From positions 20,579,285 through 20,643,284 of the forward strand of contig CM055106.1 in the NCBI GenBank assembly GCA_029204225.1: a stretch of DNA of 64,000 nucleotides, in the 5' to 3' direction. A program made the position numbers and the translations under genes. The notes under the pieces are model-generated. The model was not told the origin of the DNA and ran no database searches. It saw only the letters and a list, made by a program, of their open reading frames with translations. Below, piece by piece: positions 1-11,095 of this stretch; the stretch's first letter is position 1, and every line of letters starts with the position of its first letter. The stretch comes from Diphasiastrum complanatum. Taxonomy: Eukaryota > Streptophyta > Lycopodiopsida > Lycopodiales > Lycopodiaceae.

Positions 1-954
1 TACAAAATGCCAAAATTTTTAGTAGATGAAATGTATTTAAGGACTCTTTTGGCCATCTTCCAATGTGAAACTAGAGGACTTTGCATGAATTGGCTTAACT
101 TTCCAACACTATAACTAAGATCAGGTCTAGTTATAATTAAATAGATCAAGGAGCCAATAAGCCTTCTATATAATGTAATGTCCTCAAATGATGCTTCATC
201 ACAACCAATATATGCTTTTTTACATGTTTCTCCATTGGTGTCTCAATGCCTTTACAATTCTTCATTCCAAATCTATCTAGGATGGATGTAGCATATTTAG
301 ATTGACAAATAGAGCTAAAATCACATCCTCTATTGAATCTCTATTTCAAAGAATGAAGCTTAATAGGCCGAGATCTATCATCTTAAACTCTTTTGCTAAA
401 GCAATTTTTACATCTCTAATTCCATCTAGATCATTACCACTCAAGATAAATATCATCTACATACAAAACAAGAATAATGATCATGCCATCATGAAATCTT
501 ATGTACAATGATGGATCATAGGCACTCATTACAAATTTGATGGAAATGAAAAAAGAGTTTAGCCTAGAGTACCATGCTGTAAGTGCTTGCTTGAGCCCAT
601 AAAGCCCTCAGGTTGCCTCATGTAGATCTCTTCCTCCAAATAACCATTGAGGAATGCATTTCTTAAATCAAGTTGGAATAGCTCCCAATTGAAGGTTGTA
701 GCAAGACTAATGATCAACCTGATAGTAACAAGCTCACCCACAGGAACAAAAGTCTCATCATAATCAATGCCTTTGGTTTGTAAAAAAGCTTTGGCTACAA
801 GCCTAGTTTTATACTTACTTATTGATCCATCTTGATTATACTTCAATCTAAATACCCACTTGCAATCAAGAGGTTTCTTCCCTTGAGGAAGATCCACAAG
901 ATCCCAAGTATGATTCTCAATGAGAGCATCATACTCTACTTGCATAGCATTCAT
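1..954 (-). pseudogene. copia F1 reverse transcriptase (RVT_2), partial
   Basis: The open stretch 559-954 reads through the standard copia RT start: CKWVFRLKYNQDG, then QLDLRNAFLNGYLEEEIYM with the first catalytic Asp, then the QPEG motif. Below 559 the reading continues in shifted frames. It passes the YGLKQ region and a VLYVDDIYL stretch (about 440-465) that carries the YVDD catalytic box, and runs to the window edge. The role is copying element RNA into DNA in the virus-like particle. Frame breaks near 555 and 450 make it non-functional. Family assignment is secure. Confidence 0.85.
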
Positions 955-1019
955 CCAACTTTAGATTTACAAGCATCTTCATAGCATGTTGGCTCATCTA
1001 ACATTGAAGTAAGAAAGGT

Positions 1020-1996
1020 TTAAGATGTGAAAGATGATGAGCCTTCCCTTTGATCATCTTGACCATCATAGGTGATCCTCAATGGCTCGGTCCTTGCCCT
1101 TGTAGATCTTCTTGAAGTTCTTGGAGTTCTTGCATCTTGAGATGGATCTTCAAGTTCTTCTTTACTTGGAAGCTCCTCCTCCATCCTAGCATGATCCTTG
1201 GCATCAAGCTGATTAGTAGCATTATAATCCAAATCACAAGCATGTCCTTCATAAAAAATAACATCCCTACCCACTATCACCTTGCTAGTGATGGGATTGA
1301 AGACTCTATATCCTTTGCTATTCTCACCATATCCCACAAAGATGTCTTTGATGGATGTTGCATCATCCTTCTTCCTCTTATCCAAGGATTGGTGTACATA
1401 GCAAGTGGATCCAAAAACTTTGAGATCCTTGAGATTGTCTTCTCTTCAAATAGAGCTTCAAATGGTGTGATTCCGCCAATGGCTTGGTTTGGCAATCTAT
1501 TGAACAAATAATTAGCACAATTATTGCTTCACCCCAAAATGGTTTGGATAGAGAAGCATCTAGCCTTAAGGCCTTAGCACACTCACAAAGAGATCTATTT
1601 CTTCTCTCACTCACTCCATTTTGTTAAGGGGTGTATGGACATGACAAACTCCCTCTTTATGCCATTAGAACTACAAAAGTCAATCAACTTATTGGAGATA
1701 TATTCACCTCCATTATCACTCCTTAATACCTTAATCTTGGTACTGTGTTGATTTTCTACCAAATTCTTGAACTTTACAAAAGAATCAAACACCATAGATT
1801 TGTTAGACAAGAGGTACATCCAACAATATCTAGAATAGTCATCAATGAAGATTGCATAATACTTGGCACCACCATTAGACTCATGTGAAAAACTATGAAC
1901 ATCCGAATGGACGAGTTCAAGAGGAGAACTTGATCTTGATGTAGATCTTGAGAAGGGTAGTTTGTGAGCCTTCATTAGAGAAGTTCTGAGCTCCAA
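1020..1996 (-). pseudogene. copia F1 integrase and C-terminal connection
   Basis: The rve core lies at 1607-1996, with PFSRSTSRSSSPLELVHSDVH (first Asp), a DDYSRY segment and LRSDNGGEY (second Asp). The Glu-bearing ERRNRSLCECAKALRLDASL follows in another frame at 1378-1614. The next frame (1277-1507) has the NRLPNQA and TPFEALF blocks, and 1020-1385 is the linker that precedes RT, with GYGENSKGYRVFNP. Three frame changes break the reading. All three catalytic acids are still present, so decay is mainly by indels. Confidence 0.8.
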
Positions 1997-2340
1997 AAAG
2001 ACCCTTTCAGAATTCGTGCAAGATGTAGTTTATATTATTAAGATATTATAACACTAATACTTTTGACTTGCCATAACTTTTTAATCGTAGCTCAGAAGTA
2101 TGTCATGTAATATATCATTGGAAAGCGCTTGTTGGGCGCTTTCCAATGCACCAAACTTCGCAAAATTCAAACTTACCACTAAGAAGTTATGTCATTTTTA
2201 GTGTGGAATCAAAATGTGGACTCAAAAAGTTACGTTACGTAGATTTCAAATTTGAGTGTTTTGATTGGTCCATGTGTAAGAAAAAATTGAGAAAAAATAT
2301 AAAAGAATCTTTACAAAGGGTTTTTTTGGATTTAGAACTC
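1982..2340. mobile_element. MITE-like insertion with imperfect 35-bp terminal inverted repeats
   Basis: The segment interrupts the copia reading between CEACSLSH (ending 2343) and MKAHKLPF (starting about 1970), which are adjacent in related elements. Its left end, 1982-2015, and the reverse complement of 2305-2339 share AGTTCT, a TCCAAAAA block and ACCCTTT. The flanks CTTCATTAGAG and CTTTAATGTGAG look like a decayed 9-11 bp target duplication. That size would fit a Mutator-type element, but the family is inferred. The interior has a perfect 13-bp inverted repeat with a 7-base loop (2118-2150). No coding capacity is seen. Confidence 0.65.
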
Positions 2341-2342
2341 CT

Positions 2343-2923
2343 TTAATGTGAGAGGCTGCATGCTTCACATCTCTTCCCACACTTTGACAAATGCTTGGGG
2401 AGTCCAACTGCAACCTCCTTTGCAACGATAGATTCCATGGATTTGAAGTTGGGGTGGCCCAACCTTTTGTGCCATAGTTCCACCTTTGATAACTCCACCT
2501 TTGCCAAGTTAACACTCTCCACTACAATATTAGCATCAAGCTTAAACAATCTACCTTGCTAAAGCCTTTGGCTATACATTCATCATTTCTAAGGATGGAA
2601 CAAACTCCATGCTTAAATTGTACATCAAGGGCATTATCCATTAATTGGCCAACACTAAGCAAACTCTTGGTTGACTTAGGAACATAAAGAACATTCTCAA
2701 GGTTCATCCTTTTGGATGATCCAACATACAATAGAATGGTTCCTATTCCACTTATCTTACATTCTTGACTACTTGCAGTATAGATTGATCTATGCAAATT
2801 ATTGTTAGAAAGTAAAGTGGAGAAAATGTCCTTTTGATATGTCATGTGGGAACTAGTCCCACTATCAATCCAGCAAGAATCATTGGTGTTGCTCTTAGAT
2901 GATGATTGTTTGTTGGAAACCAA
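2343..2923 (-). pseudogene. copia F1 protease and GAG-pre-integrase
   Basis: The frame at 2522-2923 has the aspartic protease signature CWIDSGTSSHMT, then VLYVPKSTKSLLSVGQLMD, as in copia polyproteins. The frame at 2343-2549 has the GAG-pre-integrase LWHKRLGHPNFKSM and CEACSLSH, which form the HHCC zinc site of integrase. The two frames overlap with a shift near 2540. The catalytic Asp of the protease is kept. The reading ends abruptly at the MITE-like insertion. Confidence 0.8.
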
Positions 2924-3732
2924 TCAAGGATGACTCTTCTTCATCCTCCTCCTCCTGATGTCAATGTTGCTTTGTTTTGCTCTCTTGTGCCTTCTTCTTC
3001 TTGAGACATTCTGATGCAAAAATGTCCTTTCTTTCCACAGAAAAAACATTTGTACTTGGACTTGTCCTTTGATGTTGCCCTTTGAGCTTTGAAGCCTTCC
3101 CCCTCCTCCTTGGTCTCCTTGAAGTGCTTCTTCTTGCATTGGTCTTCTTCTTGCCTTTGAATGAGAAATTAGCTTTCCTCATCACCATCCTGCTGCAGAG
3201 AAATAGCATTCATTCTTGCATTGGTATGCATTTATCCTACACTCTTCAGCCACTAATTCAATATGAAGCTTTTCTATAGTGGGCAAAGTGTCTTGAAAAA
3301 GCTACCTACCTATTGACAGAACTTTCTGAGGCAATAAAATTGTGCACTCTCATCACTCCTCTCTGATGCTTTGCAGAATCTGATTCCTAAGCTATGGGTT
3401 AGAGTGGTTACTAGACTCATAGATTGAACTTAAAGATTCCCAAGCCTCTTTAGCACTAGTACAAGCTGATACTTCTCTCAACAAATCATTTGCTTACATT
3501 CATAACAAATCATTGCTTACATTCATCGTCACACAGTGAAGTGCAAGCCTAGATCTTCTTTTGTATTTACTAACTCATGTGCACCTAGAGGTTCATCTTC
3601 ATCATCAATCAAAAACTCATAAAAGATCCTGGAGCACCATAAGGACTCCATCTTCACTTTCCAAATAGCGTAATTGGTAGAATTGAACTCTTTGCACTAG
3701 CTTCTAGAAGGTATGCTCCAGCAGATCCCATC
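2924..3732 (-). pseudogene. copia F1 gag with zinc-knuckle region, degraded
   Basis: From about 3732 the minus strand reads a start similar to other gag proteins here: MGSAGAYLLEAS, then NYAIWKVKMESL in a shifted frame, then EFLIDDEDEPLGAHELV. This is the UBN2-type copia gag start. Further on, 2924-3209 holds lysine-rich sequence and the remains of the zinc knuckle (NVFSVERKD in place of CFxCGxKGH). Many frame changes are present. It would encode the nucleocapsid if intact. Confidence 0.7.
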
Positions 3733-3739
3733 TTACTAG

Positions 3740-4374
3740 TGAAATTCTACACACAAGATATAGATTTGTTTGAACTTGAAACTCACATAGATTGGTTTGA
3801 CTTGAAACTCACAAAGGTTTCTAACTTGCAGTGTTTCACTCAAATGTTGACTTCTAATCCAACAAATGGAATTGTAATCACAGTTCTATCACTCCCTCAC
3901 AAAGCTGGAATGAAGATAAGATGAAGGTGAAATTTACTCTCAAGCAAATCTTGCCAATCTTGGACAATAGAATGACTCTATCTCTCTCTTTCACTTTGAT
4001 GTACTTTCTAGACGTGGTTTCCACTTAAGAAGGTCTGAAATCAGCCTAGATTAATTAGTTATCATTGAAACAAATTCAAAACTAATTAATGGCAAGTGAT
4101 CTTGTAGCTTATTCTAGGATTTGCACCAAAAATTACATCAAACTGACACCAGATGAAACTACAGTGATCCAATGAATATGGGGTTTTTAAATGCTGGTTC
4201 AGAGTTGCCCACACGTGGTGAACAATACGGATTTTGATCCACAAAAAAGTTTGGGATCAAATCCCCTCACCAAATTCAAGATACCAGGCTCGGCCCTTTC
4301 AAGTACTAGCTTTTCCACCAACAACCTGCTAAAACTGGATTAGTGTAAAACATTGATCAATAGCCTTGTACTTG
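3740..4374 (-). other. copia F1 5' leader, non-coding
   Basis: This stretch lies between the primer-binding site and the gag start on the minus strand. I see no conserved coding sequence in it. Confidence 0.5.
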
Positions 4375-4387
4375 ACTCTGATACTAT
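4375..4387 (-). promoter_or_regulatory. primer-binding site for initiator Met tRNA, degenerate
   Basis: The minus strand reads TAGTATCAGAGTC, against the TGGTATCAGAGC usual for copia. It sits directly next to the TG start of the LTR at 4388, the normal position. Confidence 0.65.
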
Positions 4388-4980
4388 GTAATTAATTTGG
4401 GCCTCAGGGCCACGCACACACACGTACCCATGCAAGTCCGCGTATTGGGAACCCCAACCCCAGTCGCCTAGCCCACCTGCCATCCCTCTAACCCTCCCAA
4501 AAGGAGACTAAGTACCAGGGGATAGAGCATATAGAGAAGAAGCCCCAACTTATATAGAGAGATTTCAAGGCAAGCAGTTACTTGTGGGATATTGAGAATT
4601 CCTCAAGGCCCTCACTGGGCGCCTCAGAGCCCACGGCAATGTTATTGATGTGTTTGAAATTACTAGAAATCTATTTTGGATTGTTTAAAGAACAAAGGGC
4701 TAATCAAGTACTTGTGGGATATTGAGAAATTCTCAAGGCCCTCACAGGGGCGCTCAAGGCCCACGGGCAGTGTTTTGATGTGCACTTTCCCTTGTGTTTG
4801 AAATTACTAGAATTCTATCTTGTTGGTAAAGAACAAAGGCAATTCAGTATACATGTGGGATATTGAGAATTCTCAAGGCCCTCACTGGGCGCTTCAAGCC
4901 CGTCGGGCAATGTTTTGATGTGTTTCAAATTACTAGAAATCTATTTTGGTTGGTAAAAGAAACAAAGACGAACAAATGGT
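4388..4980 (-). repeat. 5' LTR of copia F1 with TATA box
   Basis: The LTR starts TGTAATTAAT beside the primer-binding site. A TATATAAG box on the minus strand (4549-4556) is placed to drive transcription towards gag. Upstream of it, as U3, are three tandem repeats of 119-141 bp (4581-4970). The outer end of the LTR is uncertain. Confidence 0.6.
4581..4970. repeat. three tandem repeats of about 130 bp in the U3 region
   Basis: Units start at 4581, 4711 and 4852. Each begins TTGTGGGATATTGAGAA or a close variant, then has TCTCAAGGCCCTCAC, a GGGC-rich stretch, GTTTTGATGTG, AAATTACTAGAA and a GGTAAAGAACAAAG end. They lie upstream of the LTR TATA box, so they may act as repeated enhancer units. 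That role is inferred. Confidence 0.8.
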
Positions 4981-5265
4981 TTTGCATGTTCTAGCTACGG
5001 AAGTGCTTCATTTTTCCATTGCATGTATGAGTTCAATGAAGTACTTGTAAAGTTGTTGTAAGTGAGCCTCTTCAATATTTATTCAAAGCATTCCTTGTTT
5101 TGTCGCCGAGTTATGTAGTTTGGCAACTTATGTAATTCATTTTCTTGAGAGGATTGTGTTTTAAACTCTGTCAAACATGTTGTGGGTGAAATATATGGAA
5201 GTATTCAAATGTGAGTGTACAAATGCTGATGAGCTTTCAAAGAAAGCCAAATCGATTTCGGGGTT

Positions 5266-6004
5266 TCATAAAATAATCCGCAACATACCTGGTCGAGCTT
5301 CCGTAAAGTAGAGATGCTCTTCTTCAAGTAAGTATCTTGCAATTGCCGATGGCAATCTAGCATGTCCGGTTCGAGAATGATGTCCCGTTCCAACACAAAG
5401 GAAAATTTGCTTCCGTTTTGATTTTGAATATTTAGTTTTTAGTGCCGCAAGCTCACGCTTCACTATCAAAATGGCTTCATTCACATGCAAGCCGTGCAAA
5501 TCCAGTAGTGTTGGATGCCGTTGCCTAGATGCAGGCGGGTTTCTTTGTTGAAAGATGGCCTTCTGCAGCTTTAGTGTGAGCATCTTTCATTTGCTCATTG
5601 TGCCAACTGCCTTTCGCAATTAGTTGGTGTGCAAGTACTTTGTTGCCTACATCATTGGCTTGCCTTGCCTGCTCAAAATAAGCATCGCGAGCAAGAGCAT
5701 GATCTTCGGCTTCTTTTCGCATGTCCGCATATAAGCTTGCAACAGCGTCACCCGTTTGAAGCCAAGGGATGGCTTCTTCCTCTTTGAGCATGTGTCTTGT
5801 AAGCATGAGATCGCCATCATTGGCGTAAAGCACCTCAGCCATACTTTTCACTGCAAACTTGGGAAATTCAGGCAGCGAGCAGGCTTAGTTGCAGATCATT
5901 AATGATCGTTTGATGCTCAGATGAAACATATTTAGCTAAAGGAATAAATTCTTTAGCATTGGGATTCAAAGCGGCCATTGGCCGATGGATGACTGCCGCT
6001 GCCA
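5266..6004 (-). pseudogene. CID7-like PAM2/CUE-like/DUF1771/SMR protein, frameshifted and compact
   Basis: Three blocks of one plant family lie in order on the minus strand. A start at 6004 gives MAAAVIHRP, then ALNPNAKEFIPLA, a PAM2 motif that binds the MLLE domain of poly(A)-binding protein. Next, 5584-5880 has a CUE-like FPKFAVKSMAEVLYANDGDL and a DUF1771 segment with YFEQARQANDVGNK. Last, 5266-5560 has the SMR domain with LDLHGLHVNEAI, the CVGTGHHS loop and the LLEEEHLYF end. The first frame break is near 5885. The second, near 5559, is explained by one extra G. The long central region usual in CID7 proteins is absent. It could be a retro-copy or a truncated paralogue. Family membership is clear from the motif order. 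Confidence 0.75.
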
Positions 6005-7018
6005 TGGTCAGCTGTAAGCAAAGCCTTAGGGACGCTGCATAAGAACAAAAGCAATTGGGATATCAATATTTCAAGTCTGGGTACAGCTTAAAGTTAAGGA
6101 TAAAGTGACACTGAGATGCAGGTTCTGCTAATTATGACTGACCTGATCAAGCTGGTAGATTCATATGATCATGGGGAAGTAATTAAGGAAGAGGGCGAGA
6201 ATATACTAGAAATGATAAAAAAAACCCTCAATCCGCATCGTATGAGAACACAGACAATGGGTAACGTAATGGCTACTACCAAAACCTCGAAATTGTAATT
6301 TGAAGACCCAATATTATTCATCCTATATAATCAGGATATTCAACAATTTTGATAAAATGGCTCAAGTTTCACAATTGCTGAAACGGAAGCTCTGACAGAA
6401 GATGAGACGCTATATATACCTGATCAGCAGCAGCCTGTACTGGAGTCGATAAAGTACTGATCAGAGAGTCGATCAATAATATTGCTAGCGCTGCATCCGC
6501 GTGAGCATGCCACCAGCTGCTTGCATGCATGTACCGGTGAAAGTACTTTCATTCATTCCACGGGGCAATTATATATAGAAGCGTGATCTGCTGAAGTGAA
6601 TCAGAGATAATAAGGATCAAAAGCGTGATGATCTCCATTAGCTTGAAAAGTATGACAAAAAGAAGAAAACTGGTACCTGATGTTGCTTGCTAGCGCAGCC
6701 CAGGATCTTAGAAATCAATATAATTTTGAGGTCAAACAGAGGAGGAGGACCAGAATCAACTCAAGCTGGAGGACAAAATGCGTACATATTATATGATGAT
6801 GATGATGCTTGCAGCTAAATGAAGAAAAGCTCGCTGCTCCGAATGACATAAAAAACTGGAGCCATGCAAGCAACTGGGCAAGAAATGAAGCATCCAGATC
6901 CAGTCTAGTAATTGCCATGTGACTAGGAAAAATATGTGGGTGGATCAATTTAATTTAATTTAGAAAAACATTAAATATACTTGAAATTATAAACCCATAT
7001 ATAATACTCATATTTCAC
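6005..7018. other. upstream region of the CID7-like gene, no gene seen
   Basis: AT-rich sequence with TATATATA at about 6410 that could serve either strand. I found no conserved domain on either strand. A 5' UTR of the CID7-like gene may lie here, but I cannot place it. Confidence 0.3.
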
Positions 7019-7034
7019 AACCTTGATAATAATG

Positions 7035-7111
7035 ACTCTTGGTTTCCGAGGGAGCCTCGAACTTGGGACCAAAGAATGCCAAGCTAACCAACTAGGCCAA
7101 CCCCTTTGGGT
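7035..7111 (-). mobile_element. retroposed tRNA-like sequence (SINE head), 77 bp
   Basis: The minus strand reads GGTTGGCCTAGTTGGTTAGC, an A-box-like sequence, and AAGTTCGAGGCTCCC, a B-box-like sequence, at tRNA spacing. The insert is flanked by identical 16-bp direct repeats (AACCTTGATAATAATG at 7019-7034 and 7112-7127), the mark of target-primed retrotransposition. At 77 bp it is only as long as a tRNA and lacks the body of known plant SINEs. I see no intact cloverleaf, so it is not called a tRNA gene. Confidence 0.75.
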
Positions 7112-7178
7112 AACCTTGATAATAATGGCGGCACTCCCTTAGATAAGGCCCCAACAATGTTGAGAATTGACATGCATG

Positions 7179-8209
7179 TCAACGATTACTTTGATGGTAT
7201 TTCGGTGGAGTCAGTATCACAAAATCTTTTTCGACTCTTTTTATGTAGACATTACAGTCCGGTTGTGTAGGATTGAAGTCTAGAGACTTAAGAAAACTAT
7301 CAAGCTTATTGTACCAAGCTCGTGATGCCTGTTTTAGACCATAAATGCATCTTTGCAACCGACAGACATATTGTCGATTGTCAGGGGTCTTCAAATCCTT
7401 CAAACTGCTTCATGAAGATTTCTTCCTCTAGATCTACGTAGAAAAAGACTGTCCTCACATCAATCTGGTGAATTTCCAGATTGTGCTGTGTGGTGTATGC
7501 ATGGAGTAGTCGTATGCTTGTCATCTTGACCATTGGCGAATATGAAATAATCAACACCATATCTTTGTGTATAGTCCTTCATGACAAGCCTTGCCTTGCA
7601 ATGGCCAACGGTGCCATCTGATTTCATTTTCTTCTGGTATACCCACTTGTAGTGGACGATCGTTTTGTTTTTTGGCATTGGCTCTAGTGTCCATGCCTTG
7701 TTTCGCCTCATCGACTCGATCTTCTCTGACATTGCCTGCTTCCAGAGTTCTCCCTCTAGACTCTGGACAACTTCTTGATATGTTGTTGGCTCTTCAATGA
7801 AACTGCAGTACTCGAATTGCATGGCTTCGCTCCATTGAAGATTGTCAGCATAACGGTTTGGAGGTCTTCTTTGTCTCAAAATGGATGCTCCAGGATATAG
7901 AGGAGTGTCTGCCTCCTTGCGCAATAGAATCTCGTCTTCATCCATCTCAAATTGTTCGTGATCTCTGTTTTCATTAGAAGATGCATGCATATCATCATTC
8001 TCATTTGTTTTAAAGTAAGATTCAAACATGTTGTTCATTGCTTCATCGTGTTGCACCTCATCATCATAATCATTATAATCAAGTTGATTATTCTCTTTTC
8101 CAATTGTGTTTGCCTCTTCAATTTGTTTCATTCTTTGTTTTCTCATGTCTATCAAAACTTGACGTTGACTGTAACTAAACACAGATGGATCAACTCCGTG
8201 GAATGGCAT
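7179..8209 (-). pseudogene. copia fragment: integrase-RT connection and RT
   Basis: The frame at 7460-8209 (249 aa) has an acidic linker, then the RT start MSEKIESMRRNKAWTLEPMP and YKWVYQKKMKSDG, then GVDYF. The frame then shifts. In another frame sequence such as TSIRLLLAY continues, and 7179-7403 has CIYGLKQASRAWYNKLD. YVDD, RNase H, gag and LTRs are not present. This is a second, more distant copia lineage than F1, judged by the RT sequence. Confidence 0.8.
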
Positions 8210-8907
8210 TCGATGTATTGGCTACACACATGAAACAAATTTCATAAGTGACATATATAGTTTGACGAAGATTATAATAAAAAACAATCATATAAAATTA
8301 ACAAACCTCAACGTCTTCCAAATTCGATGGTTCACCTTCTTCTTTTCGTCCAAACTTCCACAAATGATTTTCAACAATGCATCTATCACACATCTTTTGT
8401 CCATCACACTTGAGGCATGTGCACCATATTTTATTTTAAAAATAATTTCTCTACGAGAAACAAAAATCAAATACATGTTACTTTAGCACAATATTTTAAC
8501 TTATAATAACAAAGTTTTTATGAACAAGAACACATGCATGTTTATTACTTACCTAGTTAATTTGAGTATTGTCTTCATCGCTAGACTAATCTGAATGTAA
8601 TTCATCTCGTTGTGATAAACTGCATATATGCACACGTACAAAACACAAATAACCTAAAATTATTGTATAATTCTAATGTTTTAATTTTTAGATATACCTA
8701 TTCTTATACATTGTCGCTTACATGATTCTTATGCCAATCTTGGTGCAGATTTGAGCTCTACACACATATCTCTCTTCTTTTGTTAACACATGTATGAAAG
8801 TACCACTCCAATATGCATTAAAGTTCTGTAATCGATTTTCTTTTCTACTTCATTTCAATATATTAGGGTTTATTGTATTGTATTATATGTTTATGAATTT
8901 AGTAATC
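8210..8907. other. AT-rich spacer
   Basis: No conserved coding sequence, repeat or RNA gene was recognised. The rightmost part probably contains the promoter of the plus-strand transposase-type gene. Confidence 0.3.
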
Positions 8908-9896
8908 ATGTCGGGGTCAGGTAGTGGTGAAAGCTCAGGAGACTTTGTAAAAAATTTATATAAATCATTAACTCCCGAACAAAAAACACAACTGCAAAAT
9001 ATGCTTAGCCAAAATGAGGGTGGTCCCTCACAAAAGGCCGTGGCTCCCGCCCCCACCGAAGAGTCATCCACAAATTCTTATTATGACGTGGATCCTCAAG
9101 GCAATATAATTGCCAATAGAAAAGAGAGGGTGGTTTTGGACCGACTCTATTCTTTATGCCAACGTCATTTTGGCGACAAATTATTTAGTAAATGGTACAA
9201 ACAACCTGCCACCGATAAACGACAGGTTATTGGTACCCTTCGTGACGAATTCCCAACATGAAGAGAAATTTGAGGAGAAGGAAATTCATAAGCATAAGAG
9301 CTTATGGATTAAGCATCATCGTGATATGGCACGGCGAGCTTATAGGGACGGGCAATCCAAGCCTTCCTGGTGTTCAAGAAATGATTGGAACCTTGTAAAA
9401 GCGGATGAACCAACACCAGATAAATACAAGATTCGGAAAGATGCTGCGGCCGCTAGGATGCATGGGATAGGCAATCCTAGGTTGGGCTTGAGTGGAAAGG
9501 CGGGATTGCAATCAAGCATGGTAAGTGAACTTAACACTACTCTTATAGTTTATCTTTGATTTTATATGCTTTTATTTTTTAATATGCATTATGATTAGCT
9601 GCTTCAACATGGCCCTAAATTAATTTCAACTTCAATTGAATGCATGGATAGTTGGCGGACTACGGACGTCTGCCAACTAAGGAGGAGTACGAATTTGCCT
9701 TTAGGGAATCGTATGACGCATCAGTCGACAAATTAAAGAGCAAGGGTCATCCTCCAAATGTAAGTACTAGTTTTTGTATTTATACTAATGTGGCTTGTAT
9801 TTCGACGTCAATTTTATTTAATCTAATACAATCAAACATTAAATATTAATGTAGTTTGTTTGCTTGTATTCATAGCAGACTGGGACATCACGATGA
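8908..9896 (+). pseudogene. Transposase_24 (Ptta/En/Spm, TNPA-type) gene, three exons, frameshifted
   Basis: A start at 8908 gives a Ser/Gly-rich leader and TPEQKTQLQNMLSQ, then ERVVLDRLYSLCQRHFGDKL. The frame stops at 9259-9261 and continues one frame over with WIKHHRDMARRAYRDG and a KIRKDAAAARM segment, as in plant En/Spm TNPA-like proteins. A GTAAGT donor follows at 9520. Exon 2 is 9652-9759 (ADYGRLPTKEEYEFAF, donor GTAAGT) and exon 3 is 9879-9896, ending TGTSR. Phases agree across both introns. One indel near 9260 disables it, or a small intron is missed. TNPA binds subterminal repeats of its own element. Confidence 0.65.
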
Positions 9897-10414
9897 CGAC
9901 GAGTAGATTAGATTTATAAGTTTTAGTTGATGTTAGACCTAGAAAGACTCGTGTGACATTAAAGCACCAATTTTGTAATACATTAATTCATATTATGAAA
10001 AAATATTATTATTGCAAATGATCATGCTATATTGCCATGCATGTGCAAATGTTTTTTTTTTCAAAAATTGCAATGTCAAATTTACGGATGTGGATTGACG
10101 TAATAATCAACTAAGAAATGTCGGATTTCAAAACAACAATCAATATTATATCTAAAAATCTAAATGAAATTTATGATGTGCACAAAGCAATGCAATAAAG
10201 TATTGTCATTCATAAAGAACATGAAGTAATGCAATAAAATATAAAATGAAAAGTAGTTTAAGAATGAAAAGTACCTCATGCTTAGTTTGTTGTTTGATCC
10301 AAATGTTGAATGCAACTCAAAAATATTGTTTTGAAAACAATTCACGAACATCGCTTCTCCAAGAACTCAACTCCAAGAATAGCCCGATAAAAATGCGCGC
10401 ACTATTTTTTACGT
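9897..10414. other. spacer without recognised features
   Basis: AT-rich. Short open stretches show no conserved motif. Confidence 0.3.
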
Positions 10415-11095
10415 ATTTTTTATTTTTTTACCTAGACGTCCCAATAGGGCTCGGTAGACATTTGGTGTTTCTGATAAGTCCATTACTATGAAAGTAATGA
10501 CGAACTGTACTCCTGCAATTCTGACAGGTATATCTTCAACCATTCCTCGCGGATGAACTGTAGTTTGATCAACTAGCTTAATGGCAAAGCTTGATCTTTG
10601 TAAGGCCCCATTTTGCACATAGCTTTGTAGAAATCAGGTTAGATCCCGAACCGCCATCTATCATAGCTGCTTTATTAGAAAATTGTCTATGCTGTATTGG
10701 CAGGGTGATATTTTTTTGTTCACTTTCCCAAGTTGCTCCGACATGGAGTACTTCATTAGATCCTTCAAATCCAGCACAAAAAAGTGGCTTCTTAGGTTCC
10801 TTGTTCGCTTGTCCATGGAAATCTTCCAATGCTTTGATCTTCTCATCAAATTGCGACTGCAACTTTTCCATTTGTTTCTACTGGTTCTTCCGGAGTTTTT
10901 CGAACTCATTGAGCATCATTTCTACAGTAGCGTTGACATCCGTTGATGCAATAGTGGTGGATGTCGTAGTGGTCTATCCTGCTGTATAAGACAACATACT
11001 AATATTCGGCTCATCGTCTGAATCTTCATCCTCCTCCCGAATTGCATCATCCATAGCATTCTGCAAAACTGCATACGCATTATGGCATTTCAGCT
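10415..11095 (-). pseudogene. Ty3/gypsy gag C-terminus and aspartic protease fragment
   Basis: On the minus strand, acidic sequence (EEDEDSDDEPN) leads into a coiled-coil-like segment with MEKLQSQFDEKIKALEDF. A retropepsin follows: AAMIDGGSGSNLIS with the catalytic Asp, then GMVEDIPVRIAGVQF and FIVMDL, ending YRALLGR. A frame change separates the Asp half (10578-10871) from the strand that follows (10409-10618). RT and integrase are absent. The fold order matches gypsy retropepsins that precede RT. Confidence 0.65.

Larger units (their letters stand above)
1..4980 (-). mobile_element. Ty1/copia LTR retrotransposon F1, 5' LTR to RT, cut by the window edge
   Basis: Read on the minus strand, the order is LTR, primer-binding site, leader, gag, zinc knuckle, protease, GAG-pre-integrase, integrase, connection, reverse transcriptase. 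This is the copia order. The 5' LTR lies at about 4388-4980 and gag starts near 3732. The RT runs off the left edge of the window, so RNase H and the 3' LTR are not seen. Several frameshifts and a MITE-like insertion at 1982-2340 show the copy is dead. The right limit of the LTR is not fixed because no CA end could be matched to its TG start. Confidence 0.85.

Noticed and set aside
7035-7111. Functional tRNA gene
   Set aside because: The A- and B-box-like parts are present, but acceptor and anticodon stems do not pair well and target duplications mark it as a retroposon.
8796-8805. TACCACTCCA as the left end of a CACTA element
   Set aside because: Only CACT matches; the bases after it do not match the inverted right end at 12897.
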